Shown here in pieces: positions 16,941 to 25,966 of a DNA stretch of 64,000 bases. Under the pieces are notes generated by a model, which saw only the letters and a program-made list of their open reading frames with translations, was not told the origin of the DNA and ran no database searches. This DNA comes from Oscillospiraceae bacterium (GTDB lineage Bacteria; Bacillota; Clostridia; UMGS1810): positions 1 through 64,000 of the forward strand of contig SVJU01000006.1 in assembly GCA_015068825.1 (NCBI GenBank), in the 5' to 3' direction. Position numbers and translations under genes: made by a program. Numbering within the stretch: position 1 is the stretch's first letter; the number at the start of each line of letters is the position of its first letter.

Positions 16941-18656
16941 GTGGCATATAAAGCTTTATACAGAAAGTGGCGTCCTGATACATTTGATACTGTTATCGGT
17001 CAGGAGCATATTACAAAAACTTTAAAAAATGAAATTCTTGAAAACCGAATTGCACACGCATATCTTTTTACAGGTACACGCGGAACAGGAAAAACCTCAA
17101 CCGCAAAAATTTTAAGCCGTGCTATAAACTGTTTAAATCAAAAAGACGGCAATCCCTGTAACGAATGTGATGTCTGCAAGGGAATTATAAACGAAACAGT
17201 TATGGATATTATAGAAATCGACGCCGCATCAAACACAGGCGTTGACAATATCCGTTCAATTATAGAACAGGTTCAGTATACCCCTACTGTTGCAAAATAC
17301 AAGGTTTATATTATAGACGAGGTTCATATGCTTTCGCAGGGAGCATTCAACGCACTTTTAAAAACACTTGAAGAACCTCCGCACCATGTTGTGTTTATTC
17401 TTGCAACCACCGAAGTACACAAAATCCCTGCAACCATTTTATCAAGATGTCAGAGATTTGATTTTAAAACAATTTCCATACCCGATATTACATCGCGAAT
17501 TAAAAATATTCTTGAAAATGAAAATATCCTGGCAAACGATGATGCTATTGAATATGTTGCATATCTTGCAAACGGCTCAATGCGTGATTCATTAAGTATT
17601 CTTGACCAGTGCCTTGCGTTTAAAAGAGATGGTCTTACCTATGACGATGTTGTAAATAATTTAGGTGGCCTTGACGATACAACTCTTTATAAAATTGCCG
17701 AATATGTTGGAAAAAACGATACAAAAAGTGCTTTGGAAGAATTTTATTCTCTTTTGGAGAGTGGAAAAAATATAGACGATTTTTCAACAAGACTTCTTGA
17801 TGCATTTACAAAAATTATGGTTTCAAATGTATCGGGCGGCGAGGTAAATCATAGCTTAAGCAAAAGCAGAAATGAACTTATTTTTAAAGTTTCAAAGCTT
17901 TTTTCAAACGAGCAGATAATGTTTTGTATTGAAATTTTAAACGACCTTATCACCAATTTAAGATTTTCAAAAAGTGCAAAAACACTAATAGAAGCATCTA
18001 TTATAAAAATGTGCGAAAGCGATTTGTGCGATACAAAATCGGCACTTTTAAAAAGAATTAAAGACCTTGAAGACAAGGTTTATCATCTTATGGCAGGCTC
18101 TTTTGTGCCCGCAAAAGAAGTAAAAACAGAAACACATTCACAACCCCCGTCTTATAAAGATGTGCCTTTTGATGTGGACGATAAAACAAACCTGTCTGCC
18201 GCAGAAAATCCACCTAATCCTGCAGAAGAAAAACCTGCTGTTAAGGATAATATTATAAAAGAAGAGAAAAAAGAAACTGTTAAAAAAGATGATACTTCTT
18301 TTGATGCTTCTTCTGGCAGCATAACAGAAAAAATTGCAGCAAGCTGGAGCGAGGTTGTAAACCGTTCCATAAAAGACGGTTCACTTACTGTTTACTTTGC
18401 AATCAACAACACCATTGCCGTAGCAGACGGGCAGTTTCTTATTATAAGAGCGCGCGATGAAGAAGGCAGAGAAAAAATTATAAACAACAAAGAAAAAATA
18501 AAAGAATACATTTTAAAACTGTTTAACGCATCATGCGAAATAAAAGCAGAAACAAGCGAAGCAAAAGTTCAAACATTTGAAAAAGAAGATGTTTTTGATA
18601 AATTTGATGATTTATCAAAAAAATTTCCACAAAATTTTAATAAAGGCGAGATATAA
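16941..18656 (+). CDS. dnaX: DNA polymerase III subunit gamma/tau
   Basis: The clamp-loader ATPase that loads the sliding clamp at the replication fork. From GTG 16941 (AGGAGG at 16929-16934) the 571-residue protein starts MAYKALYRKWRPDTF, the classic N-terminus. It has Walker A GTRGTGKTS (~44-52), a zinc module (CNECDVCKG), Walker B VYIIDEVHML (~115), the SRC arginine-finger motif in TILSRCQRF (~165), and a clamp-loader collar to about 360. A charged linker and tau-like C-terminal domain follow. An in-frame ATG at 16812 would translate SRP RNA sequence and is wrong. No internal frameshift signal for a separate gamma product was noticed. Confidence 0.95.
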   Translation: MAYKALYRKWRPDTFDTVIGQEHITKTLKNEILENRIAHAYLFTGTRGTGKTSTAKILSRAINCLNQKDGNPCNECDVCKGIINETVMDIIEIDAASNTGVDNIRSIIEQVQYTPTVAKYKVYIIDEVHMLSQGAFNALLKTLEEPPHHVVFILATTEVHKIPATILSRCQRFDFKTISIPDITSRIKNILENENILANDDAIEYVAYLANGSMRDSLSILDQCLAFKRDGLTYDDVVNNLGGLDDTTLYKIAEYVGKNDTKSALEEFYSLLESGKNIDDFSTRLLDAFTKIMVSNVSGGEVNHSLSKSRNELIFKVSKLFSNEQIMFCIEILNDLITNLRFSKSAKTLIEASIIKMCESDLCDTKSALLKRIKDLEDKVYHLMAGSFVPAKEVKTETHSQPPSYKDVPFDVDDKTNLSAAENPPNPAEEKPAVKDNIIKEEKKETVKKDDTSFDASSGSITEKIAASWSEVVNRSIKDGSLTVYFAINNTIAVADGQFLIIRARDEEGREKIINNKEKIKEYILKLFNASCEIKAETSEAKVQTFEKEDVFDKFDDLSKKFPQNFNKGEI

Positions 18657-18685
18657 ATTTATTACACTTTATATTCTGCTTTAAA

Positions 18686-18714
18686 TTGACAAATTGCGCC
18701 TTTTGTGCTATAAT
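18686..18714 (+). promoter_or_regulatory. Sigma-A promoter of hom-lysC
   Basis: TTGACA (18686-18691), 17-base spacer, TATAAT (18709-18714). The leader to the ribosome site is only about 20 bases, so no riboswitch or attenuator fits before hom. Confidence 0.8.
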
Positions 18715-18746
18715 CTTGAAATTAACAAATGTAACGGAGGGTTAAT

Positions 18747-19970
18747 ATGATTGGCATAGCTATTTTAGGATACGGTGTTGTAGGCTCAGGTGTTTACGAA
18801 GTAATACGCACAAATACCGAAAGCATTACAAGAAGATGCGGCACCGAAATTGATATTAAACATATATTAGATATAAGAGATTTTGACGACCATGTCGAAA
18901 AACATCTCTTTACCAAAAATTTTGATGATATATTAACCGACCCCGATACAAATATAGTTGTAGAAGTTATGGGCGGAACAAACCCTGCTTATGAATTTAC
19001 AAAAAAAGCTTTAATGGCTAAAAAAAGCGTTGTAACATCAAATAAAGAGCTTGTTGCAAAGCACGGTTGTGAGCTTTTGGATATTGCCGCAAAAATGGGC
19101 GTTCAGTATCTTTTTGAAGCAAGCGTTGGCGGCGGTATTCCAATTATAAGACCACTCAGAAACTGCCTTGCAGCAAACGAAATTGATGAAATTACAGGTA
19201 TTTTAAACGGTACAACAAACTATATTTTAACCCAGATGATAAACGAAAACAAATCATTCGAAGATGCCTTAAAAGAAGCTCAGCAAAAAGGTTATGCTGA
19301 AAAAGACCCTACTGCTGATGTAGAAGGTATTGATGCAGTAAGAAAAATTGCAATTTTATCATCTTTGGCACTTGGCAAATATGTTGACTGTGAAAAAATA
19401 CCCGTTTGCGGTATTACAAAGCTTTCGCTTTTAGATGCTACCTATGCAAAAAAACTTGGAAGTGTAATAAAACTTTGCGGAAGATGCAAAAAAGTAGATA
19501 ACGATAAATACGATATTTATGTAACACCAATGATGATAGATAAATCACACCCTATTGCAAATGTTGATGATGTGTTCAATGCAATTGTTGTAAACGGCAA
19601 CGCAGTAGGCGAAACAATGTTTTACGGCAGAGGCGCAGGTAAGCTTCCAACAGCAAGCGCAGTTGTTGCAGACGTTATAGACATTGTTAAAACCCCATTA
19701 AGAAACGAGCCTTTATGCTGGGTTAAAAGCGAAAAAGACATTCTTCTTGAATCGGAAAAATCATCTTCAAAACGCTTTGTAAGAATTGAAACAAATAATA
19801 AAGAAAAAACAAAAGAAAATATTAAAAAAGTGTTCAATACAAAGGAATTTATTGATATAGAAGAAAATGAAATCGGTTTTATAACCGAAGATATAACAAA
19901 CAAAGAATTTGATAACAAAAAATTGCAGCTTGAAGATAAAATAATAAGCACAATTTTAGTGTTGTCTTAA
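18747..19970 (+). CDS. hom: Homoserine dehydrogenase
   Basis: NAD(P)-dependent reduction of aspartate semialdehyde to homoserine, the branch to threonine and methionine. The 407-residue protein has the nucleotide-binding motif GYGVVGSGV (8-16), the substrate/catalytic region GGTNPAYEF (~76), GILNGTTNYIL (~153-163) and AEKDPTADVEGIDAVRK (~186-202) with catalytic Lys/Asp residues. The C-terminal ~70 residues form a short ACT-like regulatory region, smaller than usual. The ribosome site GGAGGG precedes ATG 18747. The aspartate kinase gene follows after 16 bases, so the two successive pathway enzymes are co-expressed. Confidence 0.93.
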   Translation: MIGIAILGYGVVGSGVYEVIRTNTESITRRCGTEIDIKHILDIRDFDDHVEKHLFTKNFDDILTDPDTNIVVEVMGGTNPAYEFTKKALMAKKSVVTSNKELVAKHGCELLDIAAKMGVQYLFEASVGGGIPIIRPLRNCLAANEIDEITGILNGTTNYILTQMINENKSFEDALKEAQQKGYAEKDPTADVEGIDAVRKIAILSSLALGKYVDCEKIPVCGITKLSLLDATYAKKLGSVIKLCGRCKKVDNDKYDIYVTPMMIDKSHPIANVDDVFNAIVVNGNAVGETMFYGRGAGKLPTASAVVADVIDIVKTPLRNEPLCWVKSEKDILLESEKSSSKRFVRIETNNKEKTKENIKKVFNTKEFIDIEENEIGFITEDITNKEFDNKKLQLEDKIISTILVLS

Positions 19971-19986
19971 TATCAGGAGGTATAAA

Positions 19987-21198
19987 ATGAGTTTAATCGT
20001 TCAGAAATTCGGCGGAAGCTCGGTTGCAAACAAAGAAAGAGTTTTTAATGTTGCAAACCGAATCATCGAAACTTATAAAAACAACAATTCGGTTGTAGTT
20101 GTTGTATCAGCACAGGGCGACACAACAGACGATTTAATCGAAAAAGCAGCCGAAATCACATCTAACCCTTCAAAAAGGGAAATGGATATGCTTCTATCAA
20201 CAGGTGAGCAGATTTCTATTTCACTTCTTGCAATGGCAATTCACGAGCTTGGCTATCCTGCAATTTCGCTCACAGGCTGGCAGGTTGGTATGAATACCGA
20301 CTCAAACTACTCTAATGCAAGAATTCACAAAATTAATGCCGACAGAATCAAAAAAGAGCTTGAACATAAAAACATTGTTATTGTTGCAGGTTTCCAGGGC
20401 ATTAACAAATATGAAGATATAACAACACTTGGAAGAGGCGGCTCTGATACATCGGCAGTTGCACTTGCTGCTGCACTTCATGCAGACCTTTGCGAAATAT
20501 ATACCGATGTTGACGGTGTTTACACTGCAGACCCAAGAATTGTTAAAGGTGCTAAAAAATTAGATGTAATTTCGTTTGACGAAATGCTTGAGCTTGCAAG
20601 CATGGGTGCAAATGTACTTCATAACCGTTCGGTTGAAGTGGCTAAAAAATATAATGTAAATCTATGTGTAAGATCAAGCTTAAACAAAAATGAAGGAACT
20701 GTCGTTAAGGAGGTAAATGATATGGAAAAAATGTTGGTTAAAGGTGTAGCACACGATTTGGATGTTGCAAGAATTGCACTTTGTGATATAGAAGATAAAC
20801 CGGGAGTTGCTTTTAAAGTATTCTCACTTTTGGCAAAAGCAAAAATCAATGTTGATATTATTTTACAGTCTATCGGCAGAGAAAACAAAAAAGATATCAG
20901 CTTTACTGTATCTAAATCAAACATGGAAAAAGCTGTTGAAATTTTAAATCAGAACAAAGATGTTATTGGCTTTGACAACATAAAAACAAATGGTGAGGTT
21001 GCAAAAGTTTCTATTGTTGGCGCTGGTATGGTAAATAACCCAGGCGTTGCATCAATGATGTTTGAAGCTTTGTCAGAAGCAGGAATTAACATCCATATGA
21101 TTTCTACATCTGAAATTAAAGTATCTGTATTGGTTAATGCAAAAAATGCTCAGAAAGCTGTTCAGGCAATCTGCGAAAAATTCAACCTTGCAGACTAA
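19987..21198 (+). CDS. lysC: Aspartate kinase (alpha subunit), with internal beta-subunit start
   Basis: Phosphorylates aspartate, the first step to lysine, threonine, methionine and diaminopimelate. The 403-residue protein has the kinase motif VQKFGGSSVA (4-13), GRGGSDTSAVALAAAL (~149-164), and substrate residues in ASMGANVLHNRSVE (~205). Two ACT domains (~265-330 and ~340-400) bind feedback amino acids. AGGAGG precedes ATG 19987. An in-frame ATG at 20722 (codon 246) has AAGGAGG at 20707-20713, eight bases upstream, predicting a separately made 158-residue ACT-only subunit, as known for Bacillus subtilis aspartokinase II. Confidence 0.95.
   Translation: MSLIVQKFGGSSVANKERVFNVANRIIETYKNNNSVVVVVSAQGDTTDDLIEKAAEITSNPSKREMDMLLSTGEQISISLLAMAIHELGYPAISLTGWQVGMNTDSNYSNARIHKINADRIKKELEHKNIVIVAGFQGINKYEDITTLGRGGSDTSAVALAAALHADLCEIYTDVDGVYTADPRIVKGAKKLDVISFDEMLELASMGANVLHNRSVEVAKKYNVNLCVRSSLNKNEGTVVKEVNDMEKMLVKGVAHDLDVARIALCDIEDKPGVAFKVFSLLAKAKINVDIILQSIGRENKKDISFTVSKSNMEKAVEILNQNKDVIGFDNIKTNGEVAKVSIVGAGMVNNPGVASMMFEALSEAGINIHMISTSEIKVSVLVNAKNAQKAVQAICEKFNLAD
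20707..20724 (+). promoter_or_regulatory. Internal ribosome site for an aspartokinase beta subunit
   Basis: AAGGAGG (20707-20713) stands eight bases before ATG 20722, in frame with lysC. A full Shine-Dalgarno inside a coding sequence at this exact junction of kinase and ACT domains mirrors the alpha2beta2 aspartokinase II of B. subtilis, whose beta subunit starts at about codon 246. Confidence 0.7.
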
Positions 21199-21220
21199 TT
21201 AAGCTAACGGTTATAACATT

Positions 21221-21252
21221 AAGGGATGCATTAATTTGTATCCCTTTTTTTA
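21221..21252 (+). terminator. Intrinsic terminator after lysC
   Basis: AAGGGAT (21221-21227) pairs with ATCCCTT, followed by a run of T to 21252. It ends the hom-lysC transcript. Confidence 0.8.
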
Positions 21253-21285
21253 AAATAAATACACAAAGTAAAAACGAGGTAAGTT

Positions 21286-22041
21286 ATGGATAATAATAAT
21301 CAGAGTATGTCAAAAATAGAAGGCAGAAACCCCGTTATAGAGGCTTTAAAATCAAAAAGAGCAATTGATAAAATCTATGTTAAAAAGGGCGAGGTTCAGG
21401 GCTCTTTAAAAAAAATATTCGCACTTGCAAGAGCACAAAAAATAATCATCTGCGAGGTAGAAAAATCAAAGCTTGACCAAATGAGCGAAACAAAAGCGCA
21501 TCAGGGTGTTATTGCAATTGCTCCTGTTAAAGACTATGCCTCGGTAGATGATATTTTAAATCTGGCAAACGAAAAACAAAAACCACATTTTATAATTATT
21601 GCAGACAGAATTGCCGACCCGCATAATCTTGGCGCAATTATAAGAACTGCAAATTCTGCTGGTGCAGACGGTGTTATAATTTCAAAACACGACAGTGCTA
21701 CCTTAACTCCTGTGTGCGAAAAAGCATCAGCAGGCGCTGCTCAACACACACCCGTTGCAAGAGTTACAAATCTTGCACAAACCATAGAAAAGCTTAAAGA
21801 AAAAGGAATATGGGTTATCGGCGCCGATATGTATGGCGAAAATACTATATATACACAGGACTTTTCGGGAAATGTTGCAATTGTTATAGGCTCGGAAGGT
21901 GAAGGAATTTCGGAGCTGATAAAGAAGAAATGCGATTTTTTAGTTAAAATACCAATGTATGGCGATGTTACATCACTAAATGCCTCGGTTGCAGGTGCAC
22001 TTATGATTTATGAGGTTGTAAGAGCAAGAGAAAGGAAGTAA
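21286..22041 (+). CDS. rlmB: 23S rRNA (guanosine-2'-O)-methyltransferase, RlmB/SpoU type
   Basis: A SPOUT-class RNA 2'-O-methyltransferase of 251 residues using S-adenosylmethionine. The N-terminal L30e-like RNA-binding domain (~8-85) begins IEGRNPVIEAL. The SpoU domain has motif 1 DPHNLGAIIRTANSAG (~109-124), motif 2 AIVIGSEGEGIS (~203-214) and motif 3 IPMYGDVTSLNASVAGA (~225-241), forming the trefoil knot. Assignment to the 23S G2251 position is by family similarity; relatives such as TrmH or YsgA-type enzymes cannot be fully excluded. The next gene, copA, starts five bases later, but a functional link is unlikely. Confidence 0.88.
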   Translation: MDNNNQSMSKIEGRNPVIEALKSKRAIDKIYVKKGEVQGSLKKIFALARAQKIIICEVEKSKLDQMSETKAHQGVIAIAPVKDYASVDDILNLANEKQKPHFIIIADRIADPHNLGAIIRTANSAGADGVIISKHDSATLTPVCEKASAGAAQHTPVARVTNLAQTIEKLKEKGIWVIGADMYGENTIYTQDFSGNVAIVIGSEGEGISELIKKKCDFLVKIPMYGDVTSLNASVAGALMIYEVVRARERK

Positions 22042-22045
22042 TTAA

Positions 22046-24265
22046 ATGCAAAGTAAAACCTTTACAGTTACAGGCATGCACTGCGGTGCGTGCTCTGCAA
22101 GGGTAGAAAATGTTGTAAGAAAGCTTGACGGCATAAAAAGAGCAGATGTAAGCCTTGCGCTTTCGCGTCTTGAAGTTACCTTTGACGAAAAAAAGGTATC
22201 AGAAGAAATGATTGCAAATGCAGTAAAATCACTTGGCTTTGGCATAAACTTTGACTCCTTCAAAGCCGCTTATGAAAAAAGACAAAAAGAAGCAAAAAGA
22301 ATTTTTTATAAATTTATTGCATCACTTATTTTTGCCCTTCCCCTGTTTTATATTTCTATGGGGCATATGGTAAATTTATATATCCCCGATTTTATAAACC
22401 CCGATTTTCATCCGTTAAACTTTGCTATCGCGCAATTAATACTTGCAAGCTTTTGCGCTATTGTAGGATATAAATTTTACACAAACGGATTTAAAAATCT
22501 ATTTAAGCTTTCGCCAAATATGGACTCACTTGTTGCAATAGGAACTATGAGCGCCTATATTTACGGCATATTTGTTGTTTTTGAAATTGCAAAGGGAAAC
22601 ACACATCTTATTCACAATCTTTATTTTGAATCGGTGGGCGTTATTATAACCCTTATACTTCTTGGAAAATCACTTGAAGGTCGTTCAAAACTAAAAACAA
22701 ACGATGCAATAAAAAAGCTTATGGAGCTTACACCCGATACCGCACTTATTGAGCGTGACGGAAAAAGTATGACTATAAAAACATCAGAAATTACCAAAGA
22801 CGATATAGTAATTATATCACCGGGTGAAAAAATTCCCGTTGATGGTGTGGTAATTTTTGGAAGCACCACAGTTGATGAATCAATGCTCACAGGTGAGAGC
22901 ATAAGCGTATCAAAAACTGAGGGCGATAAGGTGTTTCAGGGTTGTATAAACCGCTACGGGCATATTAAAATAAAGGTATCAGAAATTGGCGAAGAAACAG
23001 TTTTATCACAAATTATAAAAATGGTAGAAAAGGCAAGCGGTTCAAAACCCGAAATTGCACATCTTGCCGATAAAATAGCACTTGTTTTTGTTCCGTGCGT
23101 TATATCCATTGCGCTTATAACAGGCATTATATGGCTGTTTTTAAAGGATTTTTCATTTGCGGTAAATATGTTTATCTCGGTTCTTGTCATTGCCTGCCCG
23201 TGTGCACTTGGTCTTGCAACACCCACTGCGGTTATTGTTGCAATAGGAAAAGGTGCAGATAACGGCATACTTATAAAAGATTCAAACGCACTTCAGCTTC
23301 TTAGCAAAACCAAGGGCTTTGTGTTTGACAAAACAGGCACACTTACCATTGGCGAGCCTTTTGTAACCGATGTTTTAACTTTTGGCGATATTTTGGAAGA
23401 TGAGCTTTTAAGCTATGTGGCAAGCTGTGAAAGTGTATCTGAGCATCCACTTAGCGAAGCAGTTTTAAACTATTCAAAAGAAAAAAATATAAAAGTAATC
23501 CAGGCTAACGATTTTGAAGCTATTGCAGGCGGTGGAGTTAAAGCTAAGGTAAATGACAAAACCGTTCTTATAGGCACAAGAAAGCTTATGGAGGATAATA
23601 ACATAAAAATTTTAAACGAAAAAGAAATTGACGCATTTGAAAAAAGCGGAAAAACCATTATGTTTGTTGCAATAAATAACGCTTTATCAGGGCTTATTTT
23701 AGCAATGGACAAAATAAGAGATGATGCTTATAACACCATAAAAAGCTTAAAATCGCACAAAAAAGATGTTTATCTTTTAACAGGCGATAATAAATATGTT
23801 GCCAAAGAAACTGCAAAAAAACTTGAAATAGAAAATGTTTTTTCATCGGTTCTTCCAAACCAGAAATCCGATATAATCGAAAAAATCCAGAACGAAAAAG
23901 GCTTTGTTGCAATGGTTGGCGACGGAATAAACGATTCTGTTGCTCTATCTAAGGCAAGTGTTGGAATTTCGGTATCGGGCGCAACAAAAATTGCAATGGA
24001 AGCAGCAGATGTGGTACTGATGCATGATAAACTATCTGACCTTACAAAAGCGATAGATTTAAGTAATATCACAATCAAAAATATAAAGCAGAATTTGTTT
24101 TTTGCTTTTATTTATAACACAATTTTAATTCCTCTGGCGGCAGGTGTTTTGTACTATCCTTTCGGCATTGTGCTAAACCCAATGATTGCTGCTGCGGCAA
24201 TGAGTTTAAGCTCGGTATCTGTTGTTACAAACGCATTAAGAATTAAAGCTATAAAATTACACTAA
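22046..24265 (+). CDS. copA: Heavy-metal P-type ATPase, copper-exporting CopA type
   Basis: A 739-residue P1B ATPase that pumps copper(I), or a similar ion, out of the cell. One N-terminal HMA domain has GMHCGACSARVENV (CxxC ~12-15). About eight membrane helices follow, with the ion-binding CPC motif in VLVIACPCALGLATPTA (~382-384). The phosphorylation site is DKTGTLT (~429), the nucleotide-domain HP motif is SEHPLSEAV (~467) and the hinge is VGDGINDSVALSKA (~630-643). The C-terminal helices carry YN (FAFIYNTILIPLAAG) and MSLSSVSVV, the CopA-type copper signature. No copper regulator (CsoR or CopY) or chaperone CopZ is adjacent. Confidence 0.92.
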   Translation: MQSKTFTVTGMHCGACSARVENVVRKLDGIKRADVSLALSRLEVTFDEKKVSEEMIANAVKSLGFGINFDSFKAAYEKRQKEAKRIFYKFIASLIFALPLFYISMGHMVNLYIPDFINPDFHPLNFAIAQLILASFCAIVGYKFYTNGFKNLFKLSPNMDSLVAIGTMSAYIYGIFVVFEIAKGNTHLIHNLYFESVGVIITLILLGKSLEGRSKLKTNDAIKKLMELTPDTALIERDGKSMTIKTSEITKDDIVIISPGEKIPVDGVVIFGSTTVDESMLTGESISVSKTEGDKVFQGCINRYGHIKIKVSEIGEETVLSQIIKMVEKASGSKPEIAHLADKIALVFVPCVISIALITGIIWLFLKDFSFAVNMFISVLVIACPCALGLATPTAVIVAIGKGADNGILIKDSNALQLLSKTKGFVFDKTGTLTIGEPFVTDVLTFGDILEDELLSYVASCESVSEHPLSEAVLNYSKEKNIKVIQANDFEAIAGGGVKAKVNDKTVLIGTRKLMEDNNIKILNEKEIDAFEKSGKTIMFVAINNALSGLILAMDKIRDDAYNTIKSLKSHKKDVYLLTGDNKYVAKETAKKLEIENVFSSVLPNQKSDIIEKIQNEKGFVAMVGDGINDSVALSKASVGISVSGATKIAMEAADVVLMHDKLSDLTKAIDLSNITIKNIKQNLFFAFIYNTILIPLAAGVLYYPFGIVLNPMIAAAAMSLSSVSVVTNALRIKAIKLH

Positions 24266-24278
24266 GGAGGCACTTTTT

Positions 24279-24551
24279 ATGAAGAAGGCAATTATTACAG
24301 TATTAGGAAAAGATAAAGTTGGCATTATATGTGGCGTAAGCACAGTTTTAAAAGAATTAAATGTAAACATTCTTGATATTTCGCAAACCATTATGGGCGA
24401 AATTTTTACAATGATAATGTCGGTTAGCGTAAGCGAAGCAAATGTGGATTTTTCAGCCCTTTCCGATGCACTTTCTGCCGAAGGCAAAAAGCTTGGTGTT
24501 GTAATAAACATTCAGCACGAAGACATTTTTAATTCAATGCACAAAATCTAA
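24279..24551 (+). CDS. ACT-domain protein (UPF0237)
   Basis: A single ACT domain of 90 residues (VLGKDKVGIICGVSTVLKELNVNILDISQTIM), with the usual beta-alpha-beta-beta-alpha-beta layout. Members of UPF0237 nearly always stand directly before a PFL/DUF711 gene, as here (37 bases to the next start), and probably sense a small molecule, perhaps an amino acid, for that partner. Its own ribosome site AAGGAGG precedes ATG 24279, and the gene starts 13 bases after copA. The ligand is unknown. Confidence 0.88.
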   Translation: MKKAIITVLGKDKVGIICGVSTVLKELNVNILDISQTIMGEIFTMIMSVSVSEANVDFSALSDALSAEGKKLGVVINIQHEDIFNSMHKI

Positions 24552-24588
24552 TAGCACATATTGCATATCATAAAAGGGGGAAAAACCT

Positions 24589-25947
24589 ATGCTTAACCAA
24601 AAAGAAATCTTTGAAACAATAAATATGATAGAAAAAGAAAACCTCGATATCCGTACAATCACAATGGGTATTTCGCTTCTTGACTGTGTTTCTTCCGATG
24701 TAGACACAGTTTGCAAAAAGGTATATGATAAAATCACAAAAAAAGCCGAAAATCTTGTTAAAACAGGCGAGGATATTGAAAAAGAATACGGTATTCCGAT
24801 TATTAACAAAAGAATAAGCGTAACACCTGTTTCGCTCATTGGACAAGGCTTTTTGCCATCTGATTTTGTAAAAATTGCAAAAACACTTGATAGAGCTGCT
24901 TTAGATACGGGAGTAAACTTTATAGGCGGTTTTTCTTCTCTTGTTCAAAAAGGCTTTACTGTTGGCGATACAAGTTTAATTGATGCAATCCCCGAAGCAT
25001 TAGCTACAACAAACAAGGTTTGTTCATCGGTTAATGTTGGCTCAACAAAAGCGGGCATCAATATGGATGCAGTTAAAAAAATGGGCGAAATTATAAAAGA
25101 AACCGCCCAAAAAACAAAAGACAGCGACGGCTTTGGCTGTGCAAAGCTTGTTGTATTTGCAAATGCAGTTGAAGATAATCCCTTTATGGCAGGCGCATTT
25201 CACGGTGTGGGCGAAGCTGAATGTGTAATTAATGTAGGCGTTAGCGGGCCTGGTGTTGTTAAATGTGCTCTTGAAAAGGTTAAAGGCGAAAAATTTGAGG
25301 TTGTAGCCGATACAATCAAGAAAACTGCATTCAAAATTACAAGAATGGGCAATCTTGTTGCAAAAGAGGCATCAAGAAGGCTTAATGTTCCTTACGGAAT
25401 TGTTGACTTATCACTTGCTCCTACTCCTGCAGTAGGCGACTCTGTTGCATATATATTAGAAGAAATGGGTCTTGAAAAGTGCGGAACTCACGGCACAACT
25501 GCGGCACTTGCACTTCTTAATGACGCAGTTAAAAAAGGCGGAATTTTTGCCGCATCAAATGTTGGCGGACTTTCTGGTGCATTTATACCTGTTAGCGAAG
25601 ATGCAGGTATGATAAGCGCCGCAATGGACGGCTCATTATCGCTTGAAAAATTAGAGGCTATGACCTGCGTGTGCTCGGTTGGTCTTGATATGATTGTTGT
25701 TCCGGGCGATACAAGTGCATCTACAATTTCTGCAATTATTGCAGACGAAGCGGCAATCGGTATGATTAACAACAAAACCACAGCTGTAAGGGTAATTCCC
25801 GCACCGGGCAAAAAGGTTGGCGATGTTGTTGAATTTGGCGGACTTTTGGGAACAGGCCCTGTTATGAAGGTAAGTAATTTATCAAGTGAAGAATTTATAA
25901 ATAGAGGCGGAAGAATTCCGGCACCTATTCATAGCTTAAGAAACTAA
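24589..25947 (+). CDS. PFL family protein (DUF711/UPF0210)
   Basis: A 452-residue conserved protein of the DUF711 family, structurally related to pyruvate formate-lyase-like barrels. Conserved stretches include [62 protein letters not shown] and [27 protein letters not shown]. No glycyl-radical loop of a true PFL (RVSGY) is present, so formate chemistry is not implied. It is preceded by GGGGG at 24575-24579 and by its UPF0237 ACT partner. No catalytic activity is established for the family; together they look like a metabolite-sensing pair. Confidence 0.88.
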   Translation: MLNQKEIFETINMIEKENLDIRTITMGISLLDCVSSDVDTVCKKVYDKITKKAENLVKTGEDIEKEYGIPIINKRISVTPVSLIGQGFLPSDFVKIAKTLDRAALDTGVNFIGGFSSLVQKGFTVGDTSLIDAIPEALATTNKVCSSVNVGSTKAGINMDAVKKMGEIIKETAQKTKDSDGFGCAKLVVFANAVEDNPFMAGAFHGVGEAECVINVGVSGPGVVKCALEKVKGEKFEVVADTIKKTAFKITRMGNLVAKEASRRLNVPYGIVDLSLAPTPAVGDSVAYILEEMGLEKCGTHGTTAALALLNDAVKKGGIFAASNVGGLSGAFIPVSEDAGMISAAMDGSLSLEKLEAMTCVCSVGLDMIVVPGDTSASTISAIIADEAAIGMINNKTTAVRVIPAPGKKVGDVVEFGGLLGTGPVMKVSNLSSEEFINRGGRIPAPIHSLRN

Positions 25948-25966
25948 ATTTCAAAGGTGATTTGAT

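Noticed and set aside
22046-24265. A copper operon with regulator
   Set aside because: No CsoR, CopY or CopZ gene lies next to copA; its neighbours are unrelated housekeeping genes.
24589-25947. Pyruvate formate-lyase activity for the PFL-family protein
   Set aside because: The glycyl-radical motif and active-site cysteine pair of PFL are absent; DUF711 proteins are only structurally related.
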